Below, one piece after another: positions 1 to 11,400 of a stretch of 37,698 nt of DNA. The stretch comes from Asparagopsis taxiformis (Eukaryota > Rhodophyta > Florideophyceae > Bonnemaisoniales > Bonnemaisoniaceae). The position numbers were made by a program, and so were the translations under genes. The stretch's first letter is position 1. Each line of letters starts with the position of its first letter. A model generated the notes under the pieces. The model saw only the letters and a list, made by a program, of their open reading frames with translations. It made no database searches and was not told the DNA's origin. Location: positions 1 to 37,698 of the forward strand of contig JALQPE010000066.1 in NCBI GenBank assembly GCA_030407315.1, in the 5' to 3' direction.

Positions 1-881
1 AACAAGCCAGAATATGTCACCAAGCTGGAAGCTGTGATGGGGCGTTACATTCACACTGTGAATTGTGACGCCACTGATGTAGCCAAAGAGGTGGAGGACA
101 AAATTTAGTTCCTGGAAGATGGCGTGTGGAGGACAGTGTTCAGCTTGTGCTCACTGATCCTCAATTCAACACGAGGCGGGAAGGCGGCAGAGAAAACTCG
201 GAGTACGATATTCTGGAGCCGGAAGAGTTGGCGAGTGTTGCGTGTGAAATAGTTCGAGTTCTTCGGCCTGGCGGTCATGCTCTAATCTATTCCAGCGTGC
301 GCCAACTCGTGGCATGGATGGATGCAATCAGAAATGCCGAGCCTGGCAAGATGATTGTGGACAGTGTTCCAGTCGTGCTATCTCGCCGACCACACAGCTT
401 TACGTCCAATCCATCGACGAAAACGTGCACACTGCATAATATGCACGATTTCGTTATCCATGTGTATAAGCTCCATGTGTATAAGCGGGGGAAGGGTATG
501 GCTGCATACGATATGGTGGATTACAGGTTGCACAATCCGGTCATATCGAGGCACCCTGGGTTCACCAACGCGATTGACAACGTTCCGAGGTTGTCGGCTG
601 GTGAAGCTCAATACGATGGGCAGAACAACCGACTGCGCCATGAGCAGAAGGCGTTGACCACTCTTCGTGAGCTTCTGGAACGATTTTCGAAGCAGAACGA
701 TATCGTGATGGATTTTCTTCTCGGGAACATACAGCACAGCCATAGCGTGTATGACGTTGAGGGATGGTACGTATCGTCGGTTCATTGGGTGTGAGAAGGA
801 AAAAAGGTGCCACGATGCATCGCAGGAGTGGATACTGCATGCTTTCGTCAGTGAGGTGAAAGCCGGGCGATATGGGGGATC
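1..881 (+). pseudogene. Decayed DNA methyltransferase (N4/N6-type), N-terminal part of an MTase-SET fusion
   Basis: The main open stretch (126-794, GTG at 126, frame open upstream to about 78) reads VQLVLTDPQFN. This is motif IV of amino-methyltransferases (usually DPPY) with the second P and the Y replaced by Q and F. It continues with a RPGGHALIY strand, and near 640-700 with a helix and strand leading to 'IVMD'. A one-base frameshift near 711-720 then moves the reading to frame 1, where FFSGTYSTAIAC appears. This is the SAM-binding motif I (D-x-F-x-G-x-G-S/T), and RRFIGCEKEKRC follows, typical of the end of these enzymes. The motif order IV then I fits the beta-type permutation. A second frameshift in a G5 run (874-878) leads into the SET ORF. 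Bases 1-108 are open in frame 1 (ending VAKEVEDKI, stop) and may be the eroded upstream domain. It is not functional as written unless the indels are sequencing errors. Substrate base unknown. Confidence 0.7.
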
Positions 882-1667
882 TTGCAGCGTGAGGTGGAGA
901 GTATTCTTGGGGACGAGTCGGTACCGGTCACAGGAAAAGCTCCAAGGCTTCGGCAGAAGCACATCTCAGATGCACCAGAAGGTTTACCTGCTGTGACAGC
1001 ATTGTCGAACCATCTGCTTGTGTTCGTTGCGTCAATGAAGAAGGACGGGTCTATGCTTCACAGATTGAGCGGGGTGCCTATGGACCAGTGGCCGGCCGAG
1101 GACATGCACTCATTTTGGAGCATAGACCCGGACGCGATTCTGGCTGCTGATGCCGCATTCTACGGTGTCTATGTTTCGCAATCGGAGGTAAGAGGTGGTG
1201 GGTTTGGCGTATTCGCGGCGAAGAAACTGAAGAAGGGGACGGTCATTGGCTGGTACAACGGGACGATTTTCTATGCGAAGATTCGAGACTCAGAACCGCA
1301 GAGATCAGTGATGTACGGCCCAGAAGGATTTGGGTGCAAAGGAGAGAGGTTCCAGGACTACAACATGGAATTGGAAACCACGTACATAGGGAGGGGTGCA
1401 CCTGTTCGGAAGGTCTGGCTCGTTCCAGCGGTCTATAATTGTACCAGCTACCTCAATGATTGTCGGGTCATTGACGGGACGGAGAAAGCGACCGAGGTGA
1501 GTCGAACACAGTCAGCCGAGTTTCGACAAGGCGATGCCATAGACAAACCGGACTTTGCTTCAAATATCAAGAATCCCCATGCTGTCAAGGTCGTTCTGAC
1601 CAGAGACGTTGAAGCTGATGAGGAGATATTTGCTGACTATGGTAGAAAATATTGGCCAGCTAACTGA
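882..1667 (+). CDS. SET-domain protein-lysine methyltransferase (C-terminal part of the MTase-SET fusion)
   Basis: This 261-aa ORF opens with TTG rather than ATG, directly after the G-run frameshift, so it is best read as the C-terminal half of the upstream methyltransferase protein. The SET signatures are in order: GGFGVFAAKKLKKGTVIGWY (about residues 106-125, the SAM-binding N-terminal SET motif), SYLNDC (about 189-194, in the place of the usual NHSC motif) and EEIFADYGRKYW (about 247-258, the catalytic Tyr motif). Spacing between the motifs is that of a compact SET domain. No pre-SET cysteine cluster or post-SET is visible. The expected activity is SAM-dependent lysine methylation of histone or other protein. 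The substrate cannot be predicted. It lies on the opposite strand to, and outside, the duplicated transposon block. The stop is followed by repeat-rich non-coding DNA. Confidence 0.8.
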   Translation: MQREVESILGDESVPVTGKAPRLRQKHISDAPEGLPAVTALSNHLLVFVASMKKDGSMLHRLSGVPMDQWPAEDMHSFWSIDPDAILAADAAFYGVYVSQSEVRGGGFGVFAAKKLKKGTVIGWYNGTIFYAKIRDSEPQRSVMYGPEGFGCKGERFQDYNMELETTYIGRGAPVRKVWLVPAVYNCTSYLNDCRVIDGTEKATEVSRTQSAEFRQGDAIDKPDFASNIKNPHAVKVVLTRDVEADEEIFADYGRKYWPAN

Positions 1668-1940
1668 GCTACTTTGATAGATTTGAGTAAACACGCATTG
1701 ACAGAGACAATAGACTGTGCATCATCTTCCAAGAGCGCTAGATATTATAGACTACACTACAACAATCGTGACATGACTGCAGGAAGGCATCTGCGGCCTG
1801 GAGTGCAAACTATCCACTTTTCTACTGCTATACCTATGGATACGAAAAGGAGAGAAACTAGAAAGATGTGAGTGAGAAATTGTGTAGCAACGCAGCATGT
1901 AGAACACCAGTAAGAGAGCGATATAGGAGAAGCAGTTACC

Positions 1941-2295
1941 CCATTACAGTGCGGGCCGTTTACCGGGGATGCTGACAGCAAAGTCATCGCTACGATGACT
2001 TTGCTGTAAGGAACCCTGGTAAACGGCTTCGGCTGTAAGCAGCAGTGTGTCTCGTCCTTCTCCATCTTGGTAAAGGTACCTTTACCAAGATGGGAGAAGG
2101 ACGAAACTCCCTGCTGTCTCACGTGAGAAGCGAAGTGTGAAGTAGGGAACATCACGAGAGGATGGTTTGGACGGCTGTTGGTGGCAAAATCTACTCCTTG
2201 TGCCGTGAGCCACAGCGACCATATGGTACCTGTGCCTCACGGCATAAAATATATATTTAACCCGCCCGGGCGGGAACCGGCGCCGGTTCCGGTGC
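1941..2295. repeat. Chain of four or more palindromes (MITE-like)
   Basis: Four inverted repeats follow one another. The first, 1943-2039, is bounded by ATTACAG and CTGTAAG around the core GCAAAGTCATCG/CGATGACTTTGC. The second, about 2053-2103, is centred on GGTACC with TCTTGGTAAAGGT/ACCTTTACCAAGA arms. The third, 2201-2244, has TGCCGTGAG/CTCACGGCA arms. The fourth is the GC-rich pair CCCGCCCGGGCGGG (2261-2274) and GGAACCGGCGCCGGTTCC (2273-2290). The segment 2143-2180 is an inverted copy of the flank at 7851-7886, so this is a member of the family that recurs between the transposon genes. Confidence 0.8.
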
Positions 2296-2567
2296 ACTAT
2301 AGTCTTCAGTAAGTAGGACTCTAGCTACTCACTATACAACTATAATCATAAGGTAGGATAGCCTAGGATCTAGTACGGAAGAGACGGATGGGAGGTGTGT
2401 GTAGAGGAAAATTAAGGCGGCAGTACGAGTAGCCTATCGTGGTAATAGACGAGTATTTCATTGCGAGAGGGGGCGTGAGGGGGGAAACGAAAGGCGTCAG
2501 TCGTCACCAGAGAGGCTGGGATGATGAAGGCAGAGTAGAGAAATGGGGAGAGGGTGAAGCCAGACTG

Positions 2568-2877
2568 CTTACAGCTTTGGCAGTTCCGGCGGGGTACTGA
2601 CAGCAAAGTCATCGTTACGATGACTTTGCTGTAAGAAACAAATCATTACAGCGGCCACAATTTTTACCCGGTAAAATTCTTGCTGATTTTTTACCCGGTA
2701 AAAAATTCTTTGGCCACTGCAAGGAAACGGTTCCTTACAGCAAATCATTACAGCGGCCACAATTTTTTTACCCGGTAAAGAAATCGTGGCTGCTGTAATG
2801 TTTTCTTTTCTTACAGCAAAGTCATCGTAACGATGACTTTGCTGTAAGGAACCCTGGTAAACGGCTTCGGCTGTAAG
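2568..2877. repeat. Nested palindromic repeat element, 310 bp
   Basis: The element is bounded by CTTACAG (2568) and CTGTAAG (2871-2877). Inside, hairpins of type 1 (GCAAAGTCATCG with a 3-base loop) at both ends enclose hairpins of type 2 (CATTACAG...GGCC..., centred on the perfect palindrome TTTTACCCGGTAAAA). It has no coding capacity. Confidence 0.85.
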
Positions 2878-3364
2878 CAGCAGGGAGTTTCGTCCTTCTC
2901 CCATCTTGGTAAAGGTGAGAAGCGAAGTTTGAAGTCGGGAAAATTGCTCAGCAAAGGTCTGTACGGCTGTGAGCAGCTCTCAGGAGCCCTCTCAGGAGTA
3001 TTTTACCTCACGTGGTCTCTGTTCAGGGTATACCCTGTATATATATAGGTAGCCTAGTGTAGGTGGGAAGATAGACGAAAATTCTACCAATAATTTATCA
3101 CAGTGACGGCTCTCGTAGTCGAAATCTGCGCGTTGCCAAGGGTTGAAACTAGTCTCCCCCTACGGCCTAGCTAGTAAAATCATACAACGTTGTAGACTAA
3201 TATTAAAAAGTAGCAAGCAATCTGCTGAGTAGCACTAAACTATGAGATGAAGGACAGATGTATAGATGAGAATTGAAAAGTGGGCTAAGGTAACAATGTT
3301 GAGATGAGAAAGACAGAACTTTATAGCAGGGAACAGTAGTATAGGTTTTAATACTTCTGATATG

Positions 3365-6300
3365 CTATCTATTGCTCCTATCGTACTTGTAATATTCGAC
3401 GGTGTGGATGTGGTCCGTGAGGACGTCCTTCTCCGTCTTCAAGTAGATGTGGCCGCGCGTGGGCAGGCCATAGACTAGCTTTTCGCCCGCAGGAATATCT
3501 CCGCGCTGAAGCCGACCCCGTAATGGTAAAGGTCACCGCGACCAACCAATACGGAATAGGGTGGCACATAAAGCCTATGAATGGGAACCTTCCACATATC
3601 GGCGTCCGGATTGGCCAGGCATACATGACTATAAGGGGCAGCTACTATAGAGAATCCATCTGCTCCGCTCGACATCATGAAATATGATGGAGACTCGGTA
3701 GGTCCTGCAACACGACTCGTTGATACCTTGAAGTCCGTGTGCCCATCCTGGTCCGCAGCCCCATCTGCTGTAAGAAGCAGCCGCAATCCTGTCTTCGGGA
3801 AGAAGACAGGATCATCACCCTCCATTCCCAACTTCAAGAACTCCGCACAAACACCAAGAGCAAGCTCTGCCACCAACTTGTTCTTATACATATCCAGATT
3901 TTCCTCCTCCAACTTGTCGCACAACTCACGCCGCGGCAGAGAGAGGCGCCCACGACCACCATCTATGCGGTCCTTCGCATCACCCACGTTGTGGATGAAC
4001 TGCCACGGCGAAGGATCGAAGCCGGGCTTTGCGAAAGCTGGCGGCTCGTCCTGTGGCTCCCTGTCGTCATCGTTAGAATCAGACTGCTGGGAGGGTTTTT
4101 CAACCTCCTCAACCAGCGGGAACTGCCTAGCGAAGTGACCGAACAGCTCATGCGTCGCACTCCCAGCCGTGGACGATTCCAACAAGCGTTCCAAAACAAT
4201 AACCCCCAAGTTCTCCAGCAACGCCCGCTTCACCGCAAAGTACTGTTCCACCACCGTTTCCTCGGCTCCCGGCGATGCAGCTACCTGGAATGCTGCCGCC
4301 CTCATTTCCGCCCGAACCGTCTCCACCGTCGTACTTTCCATATAGTACTTCATCCGGCTGCCAGACGCAATTGCGCTGGGGAGAACGGCGGCCACATTCT
4401 CATCGACGATACTGTCGGGAATGGGATTCTCCTGGGCGTCGTCGAACTGGAGAACCGGCTCCCGAGAGCGACCTCGGGAAGCCGACTTGGATTTCTTTGA
4501 CGACGACTTTGATGAAGTCTCACCGAGCCTTCTCTTTTTGGTAGAAGGCTCGGGCGTCGCAGAAGCGGCTTCCAAGTTACGCTTCCCGAGGATGGAGTTT
4601 TCACCCGCATCCTCGGGGGCGCTCTCCAGCTCGACGACCTCCACAGCACCACCCGCCGTTCCACCACGACCGGAACGACTCGCTTGCAGGCGGGTACTCC
4701 TTCTGGGCATCACTTTCCTCCCAGAAGTTTCCACTCCGGGCGGTGCAGAATCACTGACTTCAATGACATCTTCGTCAGGATCTGCACCGCCCTTCGCACT
4801 GCTGCCCTCGACCACATTCTCGGGAGTAGGGCCCTCCGTCGAAATCCTCGCAACCGTCTTCTGTCCAACCCCACCGGATGGTGAAGGGACGAAACTGTCA
4901 TCGCTGGAGCTTCCCGAACTGCTAGCAGATGCAGAACGGGAAGCTTCGACAGCGGGGGCCGGAGCAGCAGGGTGCTGCTCGGCAGCCGGAGTCGCAGGCT
5001 CAGGCTGCGAAGCCGGTGAGACCTGCTCCTGCGCGGCTTGGACAGGACGGTTGGGGGTACCAGTCCCGGCGTGGGAAACTGGACCAGAGCGTTCGCTGCC
5101 ATCCTGGGGACCACGCGCAGTCGGCTTGACCGGGGTCACCGCAGGGGAGGATGCAGACACGGCAGGGGTAGAGAGAGGAACAGGGGCAACCTCGGAATCG
5201 CTGGAAGATTCCAGTTGAGGTGGTGGGGGCAAAGGAATGGAGGATGAAGGGATGGGCAAGGAATTGGAAGAGGAAGGGATGGGGGCATCATCACCACATG
5301 TGGCTGGGAGCGCAGCATGTGGGATGTCTGGGTACATCGCGTGAAAGCGTTTCCGCATAATCATGTCGCGGTACCCAGTGACGCGCAGGAGCATTTTCCT
5401 GGCGTCCTTCCCGAAGACAGACTTCTTACGGGGAAAAATGTTCTCCGACTTGTAACCATCGGGGGGGCCTTCCTTGGGACGGAAGTCTGCCCAGCACCCC
5501 TTCTTGGGGACCATCTGAGCAAGAACTTCGACAACGCGCGAGCGAATGTCGAAGCTCTTGCTCGGGTCACCCACGCTGGGAATTGAGCCATCCAGCATCC
5601 TCATCACATCCGACACGTTCCAGTACTCGGCCACCTCCTTCACGTACCCGAAGATTTCCAACAAACCAGCAATCCATTCCTGCCCAATGGTACCAACCGA
5701 GTACGGTTTCAGCCCGGCCGACCGACGGCTACAAGTGTAGCGCGCCGTCATCTCCAGGATGAAACACTTCTGTACATCCGGAGCACTCCTGAACGACCCA
5801 TTGAACAACAAGTTCACCGTACACCCAGCCAGATCCTCTGTGAAGAAAATTGAACGAACTCCGGCCTGTTCGGGATGCTCGACCAGTATTTGAAAGCAGG
5901 GCTTTCAATGGTCTTGAACCCTCGCGCGATCGAGACGTAGCGCATGAGCTGTCTCGGACGAATCCAGCTCAGCGCTTTCCGTTCTTTTATGTATTGAACG
6001 GTCGGCTCGATCTTCTTCTTTCCCAGGCGGTGGATATTGATGAACTCCATCACAGAGCACACATTGTCAGCAACTGTTACCTCGCTGACATTGTGGGTGT
6101 GGAAGTTCATCAGCCGTGAAAGCGGGAGTACTTCTTCGGAGCAGAAGACATCCCGGCCAAGCCGAGTCGGTGGGAGGAGAAAGTCGACTGGAATAGTTCC
6201 AAAGCGACGGTAGATGTCAGACTTGACAAACTCCTCCCACTCTGGACTGTCCTTCGCAGGAGCAGGTCCAGCCGACTCGAGAATGGCCTTCAACGCGGTC

Positions 6301-6990
6301 ACTCGGTGAGATCCATCGACATATTGCAGTCGTACTTGGCATTGGAATCAATCACCTCGCAGACGGACACGCGTGAAGCAATCACGGAAAATCCCTGAGT
6401 GAGAAACGTTTTCTTCAACTCATCAACGCGATGCGGCCTGACCACCCTGGACACGACTGCCGGAGGAGAAACATCCAGAGGGGAAATGAAGACTGGAATG
6501 TTTCGGCAGCTCTCCGGACTTATGTCGTAGTCCACATCCACCGGGATGGGCACTGTGCCAGGGTAGGCCAGCCTGGTGCTGCGGAGAGGCTTGTTCGGTA
6601 CGATGTCACGAGCGTTGTGATCATCGACCTTCTCCGCATCCTCTGCCAAGTCGCTGCCGGACGCGATGATCATGTCCGGAGCAGGCGAGCTAGGCAGAGG
6701 AGCACCAGATCCCTCGACGGCTGGCGCCGCTTCGGCAGATTGAGCCGGAAGCGGAGTTGCGGGAACGCCAGCGTCGATTGTCGGGACAACCGCGGGATCG
6801 GAAGCGGAAGGGGGGAGGGGACGGGCTTAGGTGCTGGGCTGAGCTGGGTCAGCGCTGCAGCAGCTTCGCAAACGTCCATGGGGACAGGGGGGCCAGAGAA
6901 GGAGAGGGAGAGAGGAGTGGGAGAATCGTTGTCACGGCGGCTGGCAGAGCGCACCTGGCGGTCGAAAGCGTTGGGGGATTGTTGAGCCAT
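3365..6990 (-). pseudogene. Gene 1, full-length ParB-like / 2OG-Fe(II) dioxygenase-like fusion, four frameshifts
   Basis: ATG at 6990 (MAQQSPNAF, G at -3 and G at +4); the longer ORF upstream begins with TTG. The order is a P/A-rich leader; a ParB/Srx-like domain (VVRPHRVDELKK... then VDGSHR) at about 6480-6280; a helical middle region; and a long S/P-rich linker with basic patches. The C-terminal dioxygenase module begins SRMKYYM, with HTD (codons about 3736-3741) and a distal His in LYHYGVGF. Four indels break it: a G run (6810-6815, one G fewer than the second copy), about 6337 (one base missing versus the second copy), about 5843, and about 3505. The visible ORFs therefore overlap in different frames (5814-6302, 3475-5817). 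Beyond the apparent stop at 3475, the -1 frame continues coherently (GDIPAGEKLVYGLPTRGHIY) to a TAG at 3365. Residue identities with gene 2 hold over the whole length. The role of DNA- or chromatin-directed oxygenation is inferred. Confidence 0.75.
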
Positions 6991-7195
6991 TGCTTTGATG
7001 AGTGATTGACAAACGAAGAGTGAAAGATTGAGAAAGAGAGAAGAAGATCTGAACGACAAGCTGTTTTGCTGCGTAAGCTGAGTAAGATAGGCGAAACTCA
7101 GAGAACTGACATATTCCTATTAGTATACACCCTGGTAATGATATTCAGCGGTTGACCAATCCGAACCTTCCACATCACTTTTCGTTGTACGACAA

Positions 7196-7404
7196 TTACA
7201 GCTCAGGCAGTTTACCAAGGATCCTTACAGCAAAGCCATCGTTACGATGACTTTGCTGTAAGGAAAGGTTTCATTACAGAGGCCAGGAATTTTTTTACCG
7301 GGTAAAGAAATCATGGCTACTGTAATGAAACGTTTCCTTACAGCAAAGTCATCGTAACGATGACTTTGCTGTAAGCATCCCTGGTAAACTGCTCCATCTG
7401 TAAG
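7196..7404. repeat. Nested palindromic repeat element, 209 bp
   Basis: Bounded by TTACAG and CTGTAAG. It contains type-1 hairpin, type-2 hairpin (centred on TTTTTACCGGGTAAA), then type-1 hairpin. The corresponding element in the second duplication copy (20589-20911) carries an extra pair of hairpins. Confidence 0.85.
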
Positions 7405-7946
7405 CCGTTGGTCTCAACCCTCGCTCTCATTTCTGTTGTCCTCCTTCATCATCTCCACCTACCTTCCCCCTACACACCACGTCTCTACTGTCACTCTGCC
7501 CGCCCCTTTGGTGCATGAAATATTTTCTTACCACTGCCATAGTCTACACATACTGCTGCCTTCATACTTCTGCATGCCTACCCTTCAATCTTTCTTCCAT
7601 CTTTCTCTACCGTGCTAGGCTTAGACCATGCTCTGTGCACATCTGACTTACTTAATATCATTGTATAGTTAGAAACTAGAATAATAATTACATCACTAGA
7701 GTACACTGCAAATGTTAGTAACTATGGTTGGTGTGGTACACAACACCCTACCTCCTTCATGAGTAAACTTTGCGCACAGAACCGTTCAATACCAGGTAGT
7801 GCAGCCAGCGCAAACCAGGCTTGCACGACGCAGAGTGCTCCCCAGAGCCGTCAACAGCCGTCCAAACCATCGTTGTACGATGTTCCCGGCTCCACACTTC
7901 CCTTCTCACCCTTCCCAGGGTGGGAGACGGACGAAACTCCCAACCG

Positions 7947-8182
7947 CTTACAGCCGAAGCCGTTTACCCGGGATGCTTACAGCAAAGTCATCGTTACGAT
8001 GACTTTGCTGTAAGGAAAGGTTTGATTACAGTGGTGAGAAAATTTTACCGGGTAAAAAATCAGCAAGAATTTTTTACCCGGTAAAAAATTGTGGCCGCTG
8101 TAATGATTTGATTTCTTACAGCAAAGTCATCGTAACGATGACTTTGCTGTCAGCACCCCAGCGAAACTGCATCATCTGTAAG
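7947..8182. repeat. Nested palindromic repeat element, 236 bp
   Basis: Bounded by CTTACAG (7947) and CTGTAAG (8176-8182). It has the same type-1 / type-2 hairpin architecture as the other copies. It lies just downstream of the 3' end of gene 2. The flank 7851-7946 is related, in inverted orientation, to 2041-2180. Confidence 0.85.
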
Positions 8183-8403
8183 CCTTCCTCACCTCAATGT
8201 TGCAACCAAAGACGACTGCGATATTACCTTGTTCTATTCTAGTAGTGCCCGCCATAGTTTCCTCCCCTTCTCATATTAAATTGAGTATTGTATATCTCCT
8301 GACCCGTCTACATACGCAAACGTCATGTACTAGCCTAACTTTCATCGTTTACTTGAAGGCGGCCTTGATGCCTGCCATAGAATGCTATTAAGAACTAATT
8401 TCA

Positions 8404-11400
8404 TCAGATATCTAAACGCTCCCAGTAGTTGACATTGAAGGGAGGCTGTAGCAACTTCTCCCTGGAAGTTCGCAGTGATAGATGGGACCGGATAGGATGC
8501 TGGTACCTCACCGAAGAACGACCCTCCGCGAATCCCATTCCTCCGTGATACACGTCCGTTCGGCATACAAGCAGGGAATACGGTGGGATGCGCACGTTCG
8601 TCACTGGCACGCGGTACTTGTCTTTCGCTGGATGACTTAGGCACACATGGCTGAACTTGGCGATACGAATGATGAACCCATCCGCACCAGCAGCCATCAT
8701 GAAATATGATGGCGAGTTGAGAGGACCAGTTCCAGTTCCCTCACGGACGGGAACATCGGTATGCATAAGTTGCTCCTGACTACCTTCTGCGGTCAAAATC
8801 AGACGAAGACCCGTTTCTGGAAAGACCACCGCTTCTTCTCTTCCAAACCCGAGCTTCAGGTTCTCCGCACAAATCGCCTTACCTAGCTCCAGAATCAGCT
8901 TGTTCCTGTACTGCCGCGCGCTTTCTTGCTCAAGGTCATCGCAGATGCTTTTCCGGTCCGTCTTGAATACACCAGTGCTGTCTTTCGGTCGAAGTGGTTT
9001 CCACGGGTTCTTCTGACTTGCACTTGAGCCACTTGTAGTACCTTGGAATGTGCTGGCCATCTGTGTGAATAACTCGTGCGTAGCTGCTCCCACTGTAGTA
9101 GAAGAGAAAATGTCTTGCAACACCACGTAACCAAGCTCGTCGATCATTCTTCTCTGGTAGCTGAAGTATTGTTGGCTTTCACAAGAACCGAGGGGACATA
9201 CCAAAGTAGAGTAGCCTGCAGCTGCTTCCATTATCTCCGTCCGGATTGTATCAATGTCTTCTTCTGTGATATAATACTTCATTCTCGAGTTGGAAGGAAC
9301 GCATAAAGGCAGCTTCTCAGGTATCTCCTCTGCGAATGTGCGGTCTGGAAGGGAGTTTTCTTGCTCGTCAGTGAAGAGTGGTGCTTCTTCTCCAGTCGTT
9401 CGTTTTCTTGCATTGACTCTACTCTTCTTTTCCCGGGGAGGCCCAATCTCAATGTTGTCATCCGGCGTATTGGGCTCAGAAAACTTCGCGCTAGTATCTT
9501 CCCTTCTTCGCTTCTTATCCAACCTGGACTCGTTTTCATCGCCGCTTCCACCAGAACTCCTGCTTCTTCCCGAATTCTCCTTGTCCACTTCGGCCGGGCT
9601 AGTGCTGTTAGTTTCTGGTGTCCTGATTCGAAGTTTCAATATCACAGAGCGGTTCTGCGCATCTCCAGCTTGTTGTCCAGGCGTGTCTATGTCCATGCGA
9701 CCACTATTGTCCAAGTTGATATCCAGACTTTGCGTATCGCCGCTTTGTTTCCTTCCCTGAGGAAGATCTTCTCTGACAATCCTTCCCGGCGAATTATCCC
9801 TGGCACGACTTTCCCGCTCTGCCCTTGAAGCTGAAAGACGTTCCTGTTCTTTTTGGAGAACAGCAAGACGTTCTGCTTCCCTCTTCTCAGCTGCTGCAAG
9901 ACGCGTGGCAGGACGTTCCTGTCCTCCCTCTTTTGCTGCGGCAGGACGGTCTTCTGCTTCTTTCGGGGTGCTCAGAGGTGCCTCTTCTATTGCTTTCGTC
10001 GCGACAGCAGGAATCACTTCTTCAGCCACCACATTTGGAGTAATTTCCTGTTCTTCCTCCACAACAGCAGAAACTTCCTGCTCTACTTGGGCTTCGGCAG
10101 ATACTCCTTCTTCTGCTTGAACAGGACCAGAGTTTCCACCGTTTCCTTCTCTGTAGAATTATTTCCCTGTTCTGCGGCAGTAGGTGCTTCTTCCTCTTCT
10201 GCTTTGGCGCCAGCAACAAGTGCTTTTTCTATTTCTCCGGGGGTCATGCGATTCCGTTCCCTCTCCTCCTCCGCTTTCGTCTCCTGCATTGCCTTTGTCC
10301 CGGTAGCATATTCCAGTTTGTCGTAAAAACTGTTTGTAAACATCCCGTTCTTGGTTCTCAGACTGCTTCTGTCTACCACGTCGTCATGAAAGTCGACAAG
10401 GACGAATACAATGCGCTCTCCAATGCGATGATCATTATCCCCGACCTCCTTCGCGTTTTCTGCTGCCAAATCCGTTCGCACGAATTCCTCCATCGTTGCA
10501 GAGTTCAACCACTTGCGGACGACCTCTGCCATATCATAGATGGCCAACAGAGCCAGTAGCCAAGTGCGCATCGTGAACGGACTTCCGCTTCCGATATTTC
10601 TGACAAGTCCTCTCTTCCTCCTCATCCTTGTCCACGACGCTGTCATCTCGAGCACAAACCACTGGAACCACTCCTTATCGCGCGTCCCGCGTCCGTCCGT
10701 GCCATTGCGGAATATTGCGTTATTGACAAGATCGAGCACGCACCCGTACATATCGGCAGAGTCAATTCGAGAAAAGTCCGGATCTCTTCCCTCGGTTCTT
10801 GCATCCTCGATTTCTCTGTTCCTATCCAAAGCATTGTAAACGCTAGGGATAGAGCTCCAGTACACGAAAGCAACGCTGTCTGTGCGATTGAACCCCTTCG
10901 CAATGTTGATGTACTGCCTATACGAGTTCTCCGAACGGTTCCTGTCGGACGGCAGAATATAGCTCACTTCTTTCAGAATAGGAATAAGCCGGACAACAGG
11001 AAGATCCATCTGGTTGGAAAACCTGAGAAACTCTATGACCGCACAGACATTGTCGGCAATGCTCACAGAAGCGACATCGTGAGTTTGTATATTGGCTTCG
11101 AGAGACAGTTTCAGAACCTCCAGCGCATCGAAAATTAGACGCCCGTTCGGCGCAATCAACTGTTGTACCCAAACCAATTCCAAGGAATCCCTGTTCTTTC
11201 CTGAGTACTTCTCCAGGCATAGTTGCAGAGCAGCTATGCGATGAGAGCCATCGATGCAGTAAAACTCGTCTCCTTCGTTATCTTCCATTTTGCAGACTGT
11301 AATCATAGTTCCAGTGGTAGAGAAACCTCTATCCATGAAAATGCTGGCCAGTTCGTTTACACGACCCGGTCGCACCAAACGGGAGGTCACTGTCGGAAAC

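Larger units (their letters stand above)
1668..3364. other. Non-coding stretch with chained palindromes
   Basis: I see no gene here. The stretch separates the MTase-SET gene (+) from gene 1 (-), which converge on it. It is filled with the palindromic repeats listed separately (1941-2295 and 2568-2877). Bases 2880-3010 contain a partial copy of the flank of the same repeats (CGTCCTTCTCCCATCTTGG...). The remainder (1668-1940, 2300-2567, 3010-3364) shows nothing recognisable. Confidence 0.6.
6991..8403. other. Intergenic spacer, upstream of gene 1 and downstream of gene 2
   Basis: Bases 6991-7195 hold the gene 1 leader, which is pyrimidine-rich on the - strand (CTTTCTCAATCTTTCACTC). Two palindromic repeat elements follow (7196-7404 and 7947-8182). 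The rest shows no convincing coding sequence. Small ORFs here read through the palindromes. Confidence 0.6.

Noticed and set aside
1755..1768. CACTACAACAATCG as left terminus of the transposon
   Set aside because: Only the first six bases match the right end (CACTACGGTGTTG); no subterminal repeats follow.
4421..5218. 265-aa + strand ORF opposite the gene 1 linker
   Set aside because: Shadow of the S/P-rich linker on the - strand; the family relationship lies in the - strand frame.
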